Part shown: positions 9,100 through 18,073 of the stretch, in pieces
Numbering within the stretch: position 1 is the stretch's first letter
Layout of the letters: each line of letters opens with the position of its first letter
NCBI GenBank assembly: GCA_030410095.1
Contig: JAUFRC010000002.1
Coordinates: 18,501 to 82,500, forward strand
DNA length: 64,000 nt
Direction: 5' to 3'
From: Paracoccus cavernae
GTDB lineage: Bacteria > Pseudomonadota > Alphaproteobacteria > Rhodobacterales > Rhodobacteraceae
The notes under the pieces: generated by a model
Database searches by the model: none
Told to the model about the DNA's origin: nothing
What the model saw: the letters and a program-made list of their open reading frames with translations, nothing else
Made by a program: the position numbers and the translations under genes

Positions 9100-10056
9100 T
9101 TATTTCACAAAGAGATCAGCAGTATAGTAGTCCGCCGCGGGCAGCGCCTTTTCGAGCTTGCCCTGTTTGACATAGATCGCGGCCATTCCGTCGAGCCAGC
9201 TGTTGATCGTGCCGTCCTTGGATTTCGCGGCCAGATCTTCGGCGGTGAAGCTCGTACCCATCGTCGCCTCCTGCTCCAGAACGGCGGCATCGACGCCCAG
9301 GAAATCGGCGGTGATCTTGATGGTCTCGGCAGGGTTGGCATGGCGCCAGTCGCCTGCCTCTTTCATCACGGCGATGAATTTTCCGACCAGTTCGGGCCGG
9401 TCGGTCACGGTGGCGGGATTGGTCACGAAAGCTGCCGGAAACTGGTTTTGCGGGAAGTCGGCATTCTTGGCCAGTTCGACGATCCCCGGGTTCGCCTTGC
9501 GGATCACGTCGACGAACGGATACCAGATCGCCGCCCCGTCGACCTGACCCGAGGCGAAGGCCGAGACCACGGTCGCCGGATCGGCGGTGACGATTTCCAG
9601 ATCGTCGCGGCTCATCCCTGCCGCCTCGAGCGCAAGGCCCAGAAGCATATCGCCCGAAGTCCCTCGGGCACGGCGACCTTCTTGCCCTTGAGGTCGGCAA
9701 GCGAGGTCACGCCTTCACGCGCAAGAATGCGGTCCGAGTTTCCGACCGAGCTGATCGCGACGACCCGCGCCTTGTCGGATGCGGGCAACCACAAGGCCCC
9801 CGGCCCGATATAGCCGAAATCGAGACTGTTCGTGCCAAGCGCCTGAATTTGCAGCGGACCGTTGGTGAAGACCTTGGTATCGGCGTCAAGCCCATGCTTT
9901 TCCCAAAGCCCTGCTCGGTCGCAACGGCAGTCGCCGAAGCCCCCAGAAATCGGCGATATAGCCGACGCGGACCTGATCGGTCTCGGCCAAAGCCGGATAG
10001 GCACCCGACAGGCTGGCAGCGGCAATGGCGGCTGCGATGAAATGGCGGCGTTTCAT
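9100..10056 (-). CDS. ABC substrate-binding protein, taurine/alkanesulfonate/nitrate type (two frameshifts)
   Basis: Periplasmic binding protein of about 320 residues. It starts MKRRHFIAAAIAAASLSG with an export signal (RR at positions 3-4), followed by TDQVRVGYIADFWG. Downstream motifs TNGPLQIQALGTNSLDFGYIG and ASGQVDGAAIWYPFV are those of TauA/SsuA-like proteins. One G is missing at 9909-9911 and another at 9661-9663; restoring them gives one frame. It is the first gene downstream of its ATPase and permease on the minus strand and precedes the sulfatase, suggesting sulfate-ester or sulfonate uptake. Confidence 0.85.
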
Positions 10057-10077
10057 GTCTTTCTCCCTGATGGGCCG

Positions 10078-10845
10078 TCAAGCGGCATTGGCCTGCGAAG
10101 GCTGGTGGTAAACGGAATGCCAGACCCGATTGCGGATCGCGGCGAATTCGGGCGAGAGGCGCATCTCCTCGGTGCGGGGATGGGGCAGATCGACCTCGAT
10201 CACCTCGAAAAGCCGCCCCGGACGCGCCGCCATCACGACGACGCGATTGGCGAGATAAACCGCCTCGTCGACATCATGGGTGATGAACAGGACCGAGCGG
10301 CGATCCTCGCCCCAGGTCTGCAAAAGCTGGTCCTGAAGCTTGATCCGCGTCAGGGCGTCCAGCGCGCCGAAGGGCTCGTCCATGAGCAGGATCTGGGGAT
10401 CGGCGGCATAGGCGCGCGCGATCGCGCAGCGCTGTTTCATTCCGCCCGAAAGGGTTTTGGGCAGAGCCTCGGCAAAATCCTGAAGGCCGACCAGCCGCAG
10501 ATAATGGTCCGAGATCCGGCGCCGCTCGGCTTTGGTTTTTCCGGCAAGGCGCGGCCCGAATTCGACATTTTCGCGAACCGTCAGCCACGGGAAAAGCGCA
10601 TATTGCTGGAAGATTACCCCACGCTCGGGGCCCGGGCCACGGATCGGGCGCCCGCCGGCCAGAACCTCGCCTTCGGAAGGCTGCAACAGCCCCGCCGCAA
10701 GATTGAGCGCAGTAGATTTGCCGCAGCCCGACGGGCCGACCATCGTGACGAATTCGCCAGCCGCGATCGTCAGGTTGAGCTTGTTCAGCACCAGAAGATC
10801 CTCGAATTTCATCGAGACATTCCGGAAAAGGATCTCGGAACTCAT
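10078..10845 (-). CDS. ABC transporter ATP-binding protein, SsuB/TauB/NrtD type
   Basis: 255-residue ATPase with Walker A GPSGCGKST, Q-loop FQQYALFPWLTV, signature LSGGMKQR, Walker B ILLMDEPFGALD and switch His in VLFITHDVDEAVYL. The FPWLTV and DEPFGALDALTR wording is typical of the nitrate/sulfonate/taurine class. Its start overlaps the permease stop by four bases (ATGA), giving tight translational coupling. Intact frame. Confidence 0.9.
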   Translation of the reverse strand: MSSEILFRNVSMKFEDLLVLNKLNLTIAAGEFVTMVGPSGCGKSTALNLAAGLLQPSEGEVLAGGRPIRGPGPERGVIFQQYALFPWLTVRENVEFGPRLAGKTKAERRRISDHYLRLVGLQDFAEALPKTLSGGMKQRCAIARAYAADPQILLMDEPFGALDALTRIKLQDQLLQTWGEDRRSVLFITHDVDEAVYLANRVVVMAARPGRLFEVIEVDLPHPRTEEMRLSPEFAAIRNRVWHSVYHQPSQANAA

Positions 10846-11594
10846 AGCCGCTCCTGCCAGTTGGTGAGGCGTTTTTCGGCCAGCTGGAGAATGCGGTCCA
10901 TCGCGAGGCCGAGAATGCCGATGGTGATCAGCGAGACGAAAATCGTCGGCATGTCGTAGTAAAGCTGCGCCTGCTGCATGCGGAAACCGAGGCCCGATTG
11001 CGCGGCGATCAGCTCGGCGGCGACGACGGTGGCCCAGGCCGAGCCCAGCCCGATGCGGCAGCCGACCAGAATGAAGGGCAGCGAGGCCGGCACCACAACG
11101 CGGGCGAAGATCACCCCATCTTTCGCCCCCAAAACCCGTGCGGCATTGATCAGCGTGCGGTCGACCCCGATCACGCCCTGATAGGTCGCCACCACCGAAG
11201 AGAGGAAGGCCGCAAGGAAGATCACGAAGATCTTGGGGGCCTCGTCGATGCCCAAGGTGATGATCGCAAGCGGAATGATCGCAAGCGGCGGGATCATGCG
11301 GAAAAACTGGATCCACGGGTCGAGCAACCCGCGTGCCACGCGGTACCAGCCCATCAGGAACCCGACCGGAATGGCCAAAGCCGTGCCGAGCAGAAAGCCC
11401 GACAACACGCGGCGCAGCGAAGCGGCAATATCGGTAAACAGCCGTCCGCTTTCGATCGCGGACCATGCTTTGCCCGCAACCTCGCCCGGTCCGGGCAGCA
11501 TCACCGCACTAAAGCGGGTCAGCAGATACCACGCCAAAATCCCCAGTCCGAAAGACAGGAAACGCAAACCCGGAAGCTCTGATTTGCGGCTCAT
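10842..11594 (-). CDS. ABC transporter permease, SsuC/TauC type
   Basis: 250-residue inner-membrane permease with about six hydrophobic segments, starting MSRKSELPGLRFLSFGLGI. The EAA-like cytoplasmic loop reads NAARVLGAKDGVIFARVVVP, and the C-terminal RILQLAEKRLTNW is typical of SsuC/TauC proteins. It overlaps the ATPase start by four bases and lies directly after the ROK regulator gene. Substrate is probably an organosulfur anion by neighbourhood, but nitrate- or pyrimidine-type substrates cannot be excluded. Intact frame. Confidence 0.9.
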   Translation of the reverse strand: MSRKSELPGLRFLSFGLGILAWYLLTRFSAVMLPGPGEVAGKAWSAIESGRLFTDIAASLRRVLSGFLLGTALAIPVGFLMGWYRVARGLLDPWIQFFRMIPPLAIIPLAIITLGIDEAPKIFVIFLAAFLSSVVATYQGVIGVDRTLINAARVLGAKDGVIFARVVVPASLPFILVGCRIGLGSAWATVVAAELIAAQSGLGFRMQQAQLYYDMPTIFVSLITIGILGLAMDRILQLAEKRLTNWQERL

Positions 11595-12651
11595 AGGGTT
11601 CCTCCCGAATAGTAAAGCGGTCGAGCGCGACAGCCGCCGCGCCCTGCAAGGTCGCATCCGGCCCGAGCAGGCTCGGGCGGAATTCGGTCCGCGCCCGCGC
11701 ATGCGGCATGACCTGCGCAAGGATCGCATCGCCAAGAGAGCCGCGCACCTCGGGCGAAAGCTGCGCCAGCCCCCGCCCAGAACCACGCGCTCGGGCGAGA
11801 GAAGGTTGACGATATTCGCGAATTGCTGGGCCACGAGGGCCAAGCCCCGCCGAGAATCTCGTGGTCGGAACTGCGGATCATATCGGCGGTCAGGACGGTC
11901 TCGAAACAGCCGCTCAATCCGCATTCACAGGGGCGGCCGGGGGTCTCGACCCTGATATGGCCAAGCTCCAGCGCGTCGCGCCCCGAGAAGGCGGCCCCGC
12001 GTCCCTCGCGGATGAAGGCCGCGCCCAGACCCTGATCGAGGTAGAGGTAAAGCATCGTGTGGTGATCGGCGCGTCGCGCGCGGACGGCCTCGGCAAAGGC
12101 CATCGCAGTGACCTTGTTCTCGAGCGTCACCGGCCAGGGCAGCGCGGCTTCGAGCACCTCGATCAAAGGCCCTCGCCCCAACCCGGCCGGCTGACCGCCA
12201 GCAGACGCCGCCCCTCGAGGTCGACATGGCCCGGCAGCGTCAGGCAAAGGCCCGCGATGCGGTCGTCGCCCAGATCCAGCTCGGCCTGCAGCGCACGCAG
12301 GGCATCGGGGACCATCGCCAGAGCCTGAATGGCGGAACAGTCGAGGTCGAAGCGCCGCGCCAGCAACACCCGCGCGTCCTTGTCGGCAATCCCGACTTCC
12401 AACCTGCCGGGCATCAGCGACACGCAGGCCACGCGCCAACCCGTTTCCGCGAGATCGAGATATTGCCGCGGCCGTCCGAAATTCACCTCGTCGCGTTTGC
12501 CGCCTTCGTGCAGCAGCCCCGCCTCGACCAAACGGTTCGCGATTTTGGTCAGGCTGGGAGAAGAGACCCCCATCTCGCCCATCAGCTCGGTCCGCGAAAG
12601 CGGTCCCATGTCGCGCACAAGGCGAAGCGTGGTGCCGTGAAACCGGCTCAT
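11591..12651 (-). CDS. ROK-family transcriptional regulator (several frameshifts)
   Basis: Repressor/kinase-fold protein. The N-terminal winged helix reads SRTELMGEMGVSSPSLTKIA. It is followed by an ASKHA domain with LYLYLDQGLGAAFI, the zinc-site region ELGHIRVETPGRPCECGLSG (CxCG) and NIVNLLSPERVVLGGG. Single G losses near 12171, 11842 and 11775 fragment the gene. The end is ambiguous: restoring one T near 11620 gives LDRFYYSGGTL with a stop overlapping the permease start (ATGA); otherwise the frame runs to 11509. It probably senses a sugar-like ligand and controls the ABC-sulfatase operon. A large palindrome lies just upstream. Confidence 0.8.
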
Positions 12652-13024
12652 GGAATGCCTCCCGCATCCTTTCGCATACTTTTCTAGTTTAGTTAGAAAA
12701 GTATGCGCCGCGCTATTACAAATTTGCGCCCTTGCGGAGAAAATCCTTCCCCTGCCGTTGGGTCCGAGAGAAATGGTGCGTTATGCCTATGCAGATTTTG
12801 GGGAACCTGGCGGATATGGAAGTTGCTTTCCTCGCCATATCACCATGATAAAATTGAATATTTATAAAGTGGCGCATCCCTGCCAGCGCCGCAATTTCGC
12901 CAAAAATCGTGACAGACCCCGCGTGATTGCGAGCCGGAAGAGGCCCGCAAGACCTTCCGGCGGCTCCAGCCTCCGCCCGTGAAATCTCTTGGTCGCGTAT
13001 CGGATCTGCGTTATAGTTAGCAAT
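12652..13024. other. Divergent intergenic region between ROK and ArsR genes
   Basis: No reading frame here looks real. It contains the ROK operator candidate at 12673-12707 and an AT-rich stretch around 12845-12870 that may hold the ArsR promoter. Nothing else is recognised. Confidence 0.5.
12673..12707. promoter_or_regulatory. Candidate operator: 14-bp-arm palindrome upstream of the ROK gene
   Basis: Perfect inverted repeat with 14-base arms, left CGCATACTTTTCTA and right TAGAAAAGTATGCG, around a 7-base centre GTTTAGT. It lies 22 bases upstream of the ROK regulator start. The long symmetric AT-centred site fits autoregulation by the ROK dimer. A transcript hairpin is the alternative, but the upstream position argues for an operator. 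Confidence 0.65.
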
Positions 13025-13384
13025 ATGGCTAAGTATGATTCCGACCTCTCGCAGCTCTTTCAGGCCTTGGCCGATCCGACGCGGCGGGCGATTCTGGCGC
13101 GGCTGGCGCAAGGCCCCGCCCCAGTTTCCGAGCTCGCGCGCCCGACCGGACTGAAGCTGCCGACAGTGATGCGCCACCTTTCGGTGCTCGAAGAGGCGGG
13201 ATTGATTGCTTCGTCAAAGGACGGGCGGGTGCGCTCTTGCGCGGTCGTCCCCGAGGCGCTGACCCCGATGTGCGACTGGCTCGACGAGCAAAGGGCGCAT
13301 TGGGAAAGCCGCCTCGACCGGTTGGAAAGCTATGTCATGACGTTGTTGGAGGACGAAGACCATGACGATCGAACTCGACCCTGA
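13025..13384 (+). CDS. ArsR-family winged-helix regulator
   Basis: 119-residue HTH protein beginning MAKYDSDLSQLFQALADPTR, with RRAILARLAQGPAPVSELA and the recognition helix LPTVMRHLSVLEEAGLI. It has no obvious metal-binding CxC motif, so it belongs to the metal-independent SRPBCC-associated ArsR group. Its end overlaps the next gene by 23 bases. It likely autoregulates this three-gene operon. Frame intact. Confidence 0.88.
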   Translation: MAKYDSDLSQLFQALADPTRRAILARLAQGPAPVSELARPTGLKLPTVMRHLSVLEEAGLIASSKDGRVRSCAVVPEALTPMCDWLDEQRAHWESRLDRLESYVMTLLEDEDHDDRTRP

Positions 13385-13831
13385 TACCGACCTCAGCTTT
13401 ACACGCACGCCGCGCCGCGGGCACTCGTCTGGGAATGCTGGACCGATCCGCGCCATATTCCGCATTTCTTCATCCCCAAACCGCATAAGGTCACGGCGGT
13501 CGAGATCGATCTGCGGATCGGCGGACGCTTCGACACCCGCTTCGAGGTCGAAGGCAACAGCATCGCAAATCGCGGCGTCTATCTCGAGATCGTGCCGCAG
13601 GAAAAGCTGGTCTTTACCGATGCGTTCAGCGAGGGCTGGAAGCCCGCGCCGGAGCCCTTCATGACCGCGATCCTGCTTTTGGCAGATGCGCCGGAGGGTG
13701 GCACGCTGTACACGGCCATCGCGCGCCACCGCAATCCGGACAGCCGGAAAACCCACGAAAACATGGGCTTTTACGAGGGATGGGGTACCGTCGCCTCACA
13801 GCTCGAAGCCTATGCCCAAGGGTTGCGGTGA
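13362..13831 (+). CDS. SRPBCC (AHSA1-like) domain protein 1 (frameshifted)
   Basis: About 155 residues of the START/Bet v1-like fold: RALVWECWTDPRHIPHFF, IDLRIGGRFDTRFEVEG and GWGTVASQLEAYAQGLR at the C-terminus. One base is missing at about 13405-13415, between MTIELDPDTDLSFTRT and APRALVW; restoring it gives the full domain. It overlaps ArsR by 23 bases and the next SRPBCC gene by one base (TGATG). Such proteins bind hydrophobic ligands in a deep cavity; the ligand is unknown. Confidence 0.8.
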
Positions 13832-14315
13832 TGGCGCAAGCAGCTGCAAACCCTGCGGCGACCATGCGCATCGAGCGGGTGATCGCCGCACCGCGGGCCG
13901 CAATCTGGCGGGCATGGACCAACCCGAGAGCCTGCCCTTGTGGTGGGGCCCCGAGGGCTATTCCTGCCGCACGAAACGCATCAATTTGCGCACCGGCGGC
14001 GAATGGGTCTTCGACATGATCGGGCCGGACGGCACGGTCTATCCCAACCACCACCGCTACCACCGGATGGAGGAAGGCGCGGGCATCTCCTACAGCCTGC
14101 TCTGGGGCGAGAACGGCCCGAAACATGCCGATGCGGATGTGGCCTTCGAGGAGATCGGCACCGATGGAAAAGACGGAACCCTCACCGCCACGCGGATCAC
14201 CTTGACGATGGTCTTCGCCAGCGAGGACGAATGCCGCGCCGCGAAGGCATTCGGAGCCGAGGCGCTCGGGCAGGAAACCCTGGCGAAACTGGCGCGCTTT
14301 ATCGGGGCGGGCTAG
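13831..14315 (+). CDS. SRPBCC (AHSA1-like) domain protein 2 (frameshifted)
   Basis: Second START-fold protein, about 161 residues: MRIERVIAAPRAAIWRAWTN, LPLWWGPEGYSC, INLRTGGEWVFDMIGPDG and GAEALGQETLAKLARFI. One C is missing in the CCC run near 13923-13926; adding it joins WTNP to ESLPLWW. Coupled to the preceding gene by a TGATG overlap. The ArsR-SRPBCC-SRPBCC arrangement is common in alphaproteobacteria, without an assigned role. Confidence 0.8.
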
Positions 14316-14321
14316 ATCGCC

Positions 14322-15293
14322 TCAGGGCGCGATGCCGGTCAGCGGATTGCTCCGCGCGACGTCCCAGGCGATCTGCTGCATCAGGGCGGCGGTCTCCGGC
14401 TCGGGGCCGCGGCCGGCGTTCCATCGGCCCGCATCAGCGCGAAGGGCAAGCCTGCGGGGCTCTTTGATAGAGCACCGCATAATGGACCAGCGCCACGAAA
14501 TAGCTGCCGAGGTCGCTGAGATGGATATTGTCGGGCTTGCCATCCGGCGTCAGAGCGAAAGATCGGTCCTTTTCCCCAGGTTACCGACGCCGCCACGCGC
14601 CTCGACCGCCCGCACCAAAGCGGCCATCGCCTGCCCCGCGGGGATCAGATGGATGCGTTTGTCCTCGGGCAGCTCGCCCAATGCGGGACGCAGCACCCCC
14701 GCGAGCCATGATTGCTCGTAATCACCGTCGAGCCTTTCCAGAAAGCCCTCGGCGTGATCGACCTGATGCCATGTCTCGTAAAGATACAGGCGGGCATCGG
14801 GGCGGGCGACGATCGCCTCTTGCGCCCAGTTGGCAAGATAGCGCGGGCTGTCGAAGTATTTCAGCGCATCGCGGATCTCGACCATCTCGGTCAGCACAAT
14901 CGCATCATAATCGCCGCTTTTGACGGCCTCATGGGCGGGACGGAAACGGGGATGATCGTTCTCGGCCTCGAAACCGTTGATCTTGTCGTCGCCCCAATGC
15001 GCCTTGAGCGTGGTGCCCCAGCCGAGCTGGCTATCGTAGCGGTAGCCCTCGCCCGCGAGCTGGGCGAGCATGGCGGGCATGTCGCGCCCGACGAGGCTAT
15101 GCCCGATGAAATAGACCGAGAGCGGCTTTTGGGGCGGCGGCAGCGGCTTGGCGTAGCGCGCGGCCATCGCCGCTGCATCGGGGCCCTGGCCAAGGCTCGG
15201 CCCGCCGCCTGCACCCGCACCGCGCCACAGGAAAATCCCCGCAACGACGGCGGCAAGCGCCAAAGCGACAGCGAGCATTTTCGCAATAGTCAT
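14322..15293 (-). CDS. Membrane-anchored SGNH-like hydrolase (frameshifted)
   Basis: The N-terminus MTIAKMLAVALALAAVVAGI is one hydrophobic segment (signal or anchor). It is followed by VYFIGHSLVGRDMPAML, where GHS resembles the catalytic-Ser block of SGNH/GDSL esterases. After repair the C-terminal part reads DGKPDNIHLSDLGSYF, matching the Asp/His block. Single-base losses near 14567, 14454 and 14420 must be restored to reach the end LTGIAP. About 320 residues. AGGGAG lies before the ATG at 15293. A periplasmic carbohydrate or lipid esterase role is inferred. Confidence 0.65.
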
Positions 15294-15596
15294 CCCATCT
15301 CCCTTCGGCCGCAACGCGCTTGGCAGCCCTTGTTTGCGGCCAAGAATGTCGGGAAGCTTGCCTGCCCTGTCAACCGCCCGCCCTACGGCCCCGCACGGCC
15401 TGCACCGGCCCCGTGGGCCGCTTCCTTGGCGCGATTTCGGCAGCAGGGCCCTGCCCGTCGCGATTTTCTCAGCAATCCCCGATGAATAGAATCATTTTCA
15501 ACGATAATGAAATTCTGATTTTATAATTCCTTGATTGACGCTGCCTTGCAGGAGCGACCCAATGTCGCACCGCCTTTTGCGGTCCGGAGAAAATCA

Positions 15597-16592
15597 TTGA
15601 AGAATGCGACTTTCTTTCTTGGTCTGACGACCTCTCTTTTCCTCGCCGGCGGCGTCATGGCGCAAGACAGCGATGCTTTGTCGATTGCCATGCTCATTCC
15701 GGGCAAAATCGACGATAACGGCTTCATGGAAGCGGGCTATAACGGCCTCTTGCGGATCGAAAAGGAATTTGGTGCCAAGATCGCCTATCGCGATCAGGTC
15801 ACGCCCAAGCCCGAAGAACTGGCCGAGGCTTTGCGCGATCTCGCCAAGACGGGGCCGGATATGGTCATCGCCCATGGCGGTCAGGCGAATCAGGCGGCCG
15901 AGACCGTGGCTGCGGAGTTCCCCGAGATCCCGTTTGTCGTGGTGCAAGGCAATGTCACGGGACCGAACCTCTCGAGCTACGAGGTCCTGCAGGAAGACAG
16001 TGCATGGCTTGCGGGTGCGATGGCTGGCCTGATGACCAAGAGCGGCGTTGTCGGCCATATCTCGGGCATCCGCGTGCCGCCGGGGCTGAAGGGGCGCGGC
16101 GGTTTCTACAACGGGCTGATGCATACCAAACCCGATGCGACCTTCCTCACGACCTTTGCCGGCAATCAGGATGATGTCGCACTGGCCGGACGCGCCGCCC
16201 AGGCCGAGATCGACGGCGGGGCCGATATCATCTTCACCATGCTCAACGCCGGCCGGCAGGGCGCGAGCGATGCGATGCGTGCGGCCAAGGTGCGCCAGAT
16301 CGGCAATGTCATCGACTGGACCACGGTCGATCCCGAGGTTTATGTCGCCTCGGCCCTCGCCGATGTCAGCATCCCCAGCGTCGAGGCTGTCCGCGACCTC
16401 AAGGACGGCAACTGGAAACCCGAGACCGTCAAACATATCGGCCTGGCGAATGCCGAAGCGGTCTCGCTGAGCTATGCCCCCGATGTTCCGGCAGAGATCA
16501 AAGACCAGATCGCCAAGCTGCGCGAGCAGATCATCAGCGGCGAAATCAAGGTCGAGACCAGCTACGACGGCCCCGAAATCACCGTCGAGTAA
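15597..16592 (+). CDS. BMP-family ABC substrate-binding protein (TTG start)
   Basis: About 331 residues. The frame is open upstream, but GGAG followed by TTG at 15597 gives LKNATFFLGLTTSLFLAGG..MAQ, a clean signal peptide, so TTG is the likely start. The body has BMP/Med features: IAMLIPGKIDDNGFMEAGYN, IPFVVVQGNVTG and GGADIIFTMLNAGRQGA. BMP proteins bind nucleosides or similar ligands for ABC importers, but no cognate ATPase or permease lies nearby, so this is an orphan. No frameshift. Confidence 0.85.
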   Translation: MKNATFFLGLTTSLFLAGGVMAQDSDALSIAMLIPGKIDDNGFMEAGYNGLLRIEKEFGAKIAYRDQVTPKPEELAEALRDLAKTGPDMVIAHGGQANQAAETVAAEFPEIPFVVVQGNVTGPNLSSYEVLQEDSAWLAGAMAGLMTKSGVVGHISGIRVPPGLKGRGGFYNGLMHTKPDATFLTTFAGNQDDVALAGRAAQAEIDGGADIIFTMLNAGRQGASDAMRAAKVRQIGNVIDWTTVDPEVYVASALADVSIPSVEAVRDLKDGNWKPETVKHIGLANAEAVSLSYAPDVPAEIKDQIAKLREQIISGEIKVETSYDGPEITVE

Positions 16593-17199
16593 ACCGGAAT
16601 TGCCTCGCCCGCAGCCTTGGGATTGCGGGCGGGGTGTTGCCGTCCCCAAAGGACCATCCACTGACTGCGGCTTGAAAGGGTGACCCCCTCTCGGGCCGCT
16701 TTTACTTTGCGCGGCCAAGTAGATGCGGGGACCGCATCCTGTTGTCGGCCACGGAGAGCATCGCTCGGAGCGGCAAAAACAGAAATGCCGGCAGAACGGC
16801 ACGAAGGCCGGTCGGAAGCGGCCCTTTCCGGTTCTTCTGCCATGCTTCGTGCAGATCCTCGCCGATATGGTAGACGGCTGCGCTGAACTGCAGCGCTTCC
16901 AGCATCTGGATGCTTGTCGCAACCGGCGTTCAAGCGGTCTTGCGATGCCAGCACCCACAGCCCCATCAGGACGGGTGCAGGCGCAGGGCGATTTCCCGAT
17001 AAAGCTTGTCGATTTCGGCGCGCTCTCCGGTACAACGCGGATACGTGGCCGCGGCGGCATCGCCTCACATCAGCGAGCAGGAGTTTCTTCCTCCCCGAGC
17101 TACGCTCCGGCGCCGAACGCCCGATGCCGCGCCCTGCACTGTCTGGCCGCATGGCGCGTCTCGCCTGAACGATCACGGACAAACCTGCCGATAACCGCC
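16593..17199. other. 607-base stretch without a confident gene
   Basis: Between the convergent BMP and TauE genes. A GC stem (CGCCCGCA / TGCGGGCG) at about 16607-16633 may terminate the BMP gene. The minus strand holds fragments with protein-like composition, such as GERAEIDKLYREIALRLHP ending near 16965, and the frame 16702-16905. They may be pieces of one small broken gene. I cannot name it. Confidence 0.4.
16702..16905 (-). CDS. Uncertain small or broken hypothetical gene
   Basis: Reads MLEALQFSAAVYHIGEDLHE, then a basic stretch and a hydrophobic segment LRAVLPAFLFLPLRAML, ending HLLGRAK. The composition is plausible for a real protein C-terminus. A further protein-like segment lies upstream in another frame, so this may be the 3' part of a frameshifted gene from about 17060. 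No family recognised. It could equally be a chance frame. Confidence 0.25.
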   Translation of the reverse strand: MLEALQFSAAVYHIGEDLHEAWQKNRKGPLPTGLRAVLPAFLFLPLRAMLSVADNRMRSPHLLGRAK

Positions 17200-17941
17200 T
17201 TACACCAGTTCCCGCAAAGCCAGGATCGATCCCGAAAAGAGCATCAGCCCGAAGAGAGCCACGCGGAACTGATCGTCGGACAGGCGCCGGAACACCAGCA
17301 TGCCGACTTGCGCACCGATCAAGGTCGCCGGCAGGGCGAGTGCGGTCAGCCCAAGCGTTTGGGCTGTATAAAACCCTTTCCACGCCAAAAGCGCGGCGGT
17401 CACGGTCAGCACGATCACATTATAGCTTTGCAGCACCGCGCGGGTTTCGCCCTTTGGCCATGGCCGCAAAGCACACCACATCGAGGGCAACGCGCCGGAC
17501 AGCGACGCGGCACCGCCAAGCATGCCCCCCGCAAGGCCGACGACCATATCCGGAACGGATGTGCGGGCTCGAACCGCGGCAGGTTGCCGCGCAGCAGGAA
17601 GAAGCCGCCATAGAAAACATCGATGCGGCAATCCCGATCCGGAGCAGTTCGGCACTGACGATCGACAGGGCGGCGACTCCCAGGGGAATCCCCGCCAAAG
17701 CGGGCAGCAGGAACCGCGCCAATCGGGCGGGGTGGCGCCGGATCTCGCTCCGCACGATCCAGATCCCCTGAAGCCCGCTCGCGATCGACATGACGACGGC
17801 AATGGCGACGGCCTGAGGGGCAGGAAGGATCTGCAGCCAAAACCCGAGCGCGAAAAGCGCGGTGCCGAAACCTGCAAGTCCGTTGACGAAACCGCCCGCA
17901 ATCGCGCCCGCAAACAGCGCCGCGAGAAAACCCGTATCCAT
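17200..17941 (-). CDS. TauE/SafE (TSUP) family sulfite/sulfonate exporter (two frameshifts)
   Basis: About 247 residues, eight or so hydrophobic helices: MDTGFLAALFAGAIAGGFVN, GLAGFGTALFALGFWLQILP and, in the second half, VGLAGGMLGGAASLSG, the repeat of the TSUP signature. Losses of one T near 17615 and one base near 17545 split it. TSUP proteins export sulfite, sulfoacetate or related anions. It is the last gene of the TRAP/GarR/GabD operon, which makes sulfite or an organic acid the likely cargo. Confidence 0.8.
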
Positions 17942-18073
17942 CAGCCTAGCCGCCTCGCGCAATCGCGCAGAAAGAGCAGGACCGGAGTGTGGGTGGGCAC
18001 GCGCATTATCCTGCTTCTCCGTTCGAAAGCCGCCCGTAGGAAGGGTTCAAGGCAGGTGAGCTCCTGAGCCAGG

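Noticed and set aside
12716..13177. Minus-strand frame of about 153 residues upstream of the ROK gene
   Set aside because: Overlaps the ArsR gene antisense and the regulatory gap; no protein features.
15594..17060. Minus-strand frame of about 488 residues
   Set aside because: Mostly antisense to the BMP binding-protein gene and full of Arg/Gly/Asp shadow composition.
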